Shown here: one piece after another, positions 62,101 through 64,000 of the stretch
How positions within the stretch are numbered: position 1 is the stretch's first letter
How the letters are laid out: every line of letters starts with the position of its first letter
Origin: Lanius collurio
Taxonomy: Eukaryota > Chordata > Aves > Passeriformes > Laniidae
Length of the DNA stretch: 64,000 bases
Direction: 5' to 3'
Assembly (NCBI GenBank): GCA_020086605.1
Contig: JACBWW010000040.1
Coordinates: forward strand, 1,699,185 to 1,763,184
Program-made: the position numbers and the translations under genes
The notes under the pieces: generated by a model
Seen by the model: only the letters and a program-made list of their open reading frames with translations
The model's database searches: none
Told to the model about the DNA's origin: nothing

Positions 62101-64000
62101 CTCCAGTCTCCCCTCACCACAAGTTTTATTTTTAATGGGTTCTCTGGATTTCGAAAGGCCAGATACCAATGATGTAAACTGGTGTCAATCCACTCTGGAT
62201 TTTGAAACCAGATCCAGACTTGCTTCTAAAATATGTATTTAAATGTATGAGGAATTCCCTGCTTGTAATGTATATAGCCTTAAGCCATAATTATTGTCTC
62301 TACTTGCATAAGAACATTTACATAGCTATGCAACAAGAACGCTCAGAAAGAAGTATCTCTGCAGACTGAATTTCACTTTACATAAGTATATTGCAAATTA
62401 GGCCCAGAGATAATAGAGCATTATAAATTCTTCAAATGCAGTATTCTTCAAAGGTGAAAAATTCCTGCTAAAATGCAGGATTTCCTGAAATGTTTTACAA
62501 GAAAAAAAGGCCTGTGTTGTATTTTTAAACTACATCCTCCCCACTACCATTCGTGTGTCAGTGCAATAACCATTAGAAGGTTTTTATGTGTTGTGGCTGT
62601 GAGTTTCTTCATAATTATCAGCGAAATATCTCTGGAAAGCCCTTTCCCTTCATTTCCACAGGTCTGAGGAGTGTGACAGAACTGACAAATCTCAGAAACA
62701 TGCTGTGAAGAAGCACAGCCACTCAGCCACTCTTCATTCTTTGGCAAAGCTTGGGTCAGTCTGTGGTTTGTGTAGTCCTAGAAACCATTTAAGCATAATC
62801 CAAAATTACAGTGATGAAGAGCTGCATTTCAGCAGAGGAGACCCAAAAGTCTGTATAACTAATTTTCCCACAGTCCACAAACCCAAAACTTCAATCCTAA
62901 GTGTAGTCTCACCCTCTGCTTTTATACACAGCTGATCAACATTTGTAACCAGCTGATCTGTTGTCTGTCAAAGGATGGGGAACTAACTCTTCCTCAGTGT
63001 GATGTTAAGTAAGTGAAAGAAACCACCAGCTGCCTAAAGCTCCCCAGAACACGTTGGGGAAGTCATTCAACTTGTAAATAAAGAGCCTGGCTGTGGCCCT
63101 TTACAACCACTCTTGGATGCCCAAGTCTGCATGTTCTCAGAAATCTCCTCTAGGCAAAGTATGAGATCAGGCTCTGGGCCTCAATCCAAAAGTTCACGGA
63201 AACCCATGGAAATAATTCCACTCGTTTGCTGCACTTAGCATGTGAAACCAAATTGCTCTGCATGCACCTGAAGTATATCCACAGTCAAGTACTTAATCTC
63301 CACATGCAGAGCTTAAACCCATAGGTGTCTGCTTATTCATATTCTGTGCATTTACCGTAACATCACAAGATCCACTCCTCATCCAAGACATGACTTAAAG
63401 CAGATGATAATTGCTGGCAGTAAAAACAAGTATTATGGTCATGCCCAAAATTCATGTCTGTTATGCCAAGCATTACATATAATTAATTTGTGATGTGTAA
63501 TTTGTCCCACAGACTTTATCATGTCTCCTCCTCAACTGCCCTTCAGCGCTACACCACAGCTGAAAACAGGATTTGTTGACAGGTTTATAATGCACAAAGC
63601 CTGGCTCAAATCTAGACCAGCCATATACCATAGAGCTTGCACTCAGACTTCACCAATTATCAGAAAATGATGCTTAATAGACCACAAAATGTAATTTGGA
63701 GGGAAAATAATGAAATAACTTGGGTTTGATAAGCTGTAACTTATGCAATTATTGCACGACTTCGAATGGGCTCCACCAGCTTCTCACATACCACATCAAT
63801 GTGCACTTACTGTGGCCCCTAAGGAAACACAAGGTACAAAAATAGCTAAAAGTAATGAAAACAAAATTCTGATGATGTAAATATGGAGGCTTCTAAAAAT
63901 GAGTCCATGATATCTAATTTATTCCTGGGAACAAAAGTTTGGACTGTTGTCTATGCCAGTAGGTGTGACCATCTTAGCAAGGCTCCAAAATGAATCTAAT
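59181..64000. other. Non-coding stretch, no gene recognised
   Basis: Unique, very AT-rich DNA. An A-rich low-complexity patch lies at 60900-60965 and TA-rich sequence at 60430-60510. Open frames, including 59748-60032 and 62473-62935, carry no recognisable domain. No repeat family or RNA gene identified up to the window end. Confidence 0.5.
60900..60965 (+). repeat. A-rich low-complexity patch
   Basis: Several A-runs of 7-9 bases separated by GG, T or GAAG. This is simple sequence. No retrocopy body or target duplication was recognised next to it. Confidence 0.8.

Noticed and set aside
1..64000. CRISPR arrays, bacterial operons, phage or plasmid modules
   Set aside because: No regularly spaced repeats, no long contiguous coding density and no ribosome-binding-site pattern; the sequence is vertebrate-like with CR1 and LTR elements.

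Overview
This window looks like non-coding nuclear DNA from a bird; a non-avian reptile is possible but less likely. The DNA is AT-rich. The recognisable interspersed repeats are CR1 LINE fragments, several carrying the typical CR1 3' end, and two endogenous-retrovirus-type LTRs. I saw no Alu, B1/B2 or L1 sequence. I found no protein-coding gene I can name, no tRNA, rRNA or snRNA gene, no CRISPR array and no bacterial-style operon. Almost every open frame is short, lacks recognisable domains and is interrupted within 60 to 150 codons. The window is best read as a long intron or an intergenic gene desert.

Layout. 1-10.2 kb: unique AT-rich sequence with a perfect 19-bp-stem inverted repeat at 2640-2685, a CR1 remnant at 5282-5418, a possible MIR fragment near 7.3 kb and a possible regulatory block at 6.78-7.08 kb. 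10.2-11.5 kb: an isolated CpG-dense block (core 10380-10530), followed about 220 bp later by a complete-looking solo LTR (10751-11481) flanked by a 5-bp target duplication. 11.5-20.5 kb: unique sequence, a homeodomain-site-rich block near 14.5 kb, a short CR1 scrap at 17.15 kb, a long old antisense CR1 (17790-18640) and an antisense LTR (20041-20517). 20.5-38.9 kb: mostly unique DNA with homopolymers and short microsatellites, the longest open frame of the window (33009-33866, minus, probably fortuitous) and one splice-acceptor-like open segment at 37166-37346. 38.9-42.4 kb: a mostly repeat-poor stretch with retained CpGs in AT-rich sequence, interpreted as a candidate conserved non-coding cluster, with a CR1 inserted at 41705-42056. 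42.4-64 kb: mostly unique DNA, a splice-flanked 203-bp open segment at 53552-53754, a MIR-like SINE at 54753-54882, a 16-bp direct repeat spaced exactly 100 bp (57935/58035) and a candidate regulatory block at 58.56-59.18 kb.

There is no gene set to connect into a pathway. If the window has a function, it is most likely cis-regulatory, for a gene outside it or one whose exons I could not recognise. All regulatory-block calls are inferences from base composition and motif content, not from alignment. Repeat family calls rest on remembered consensus patterns and were not computed.
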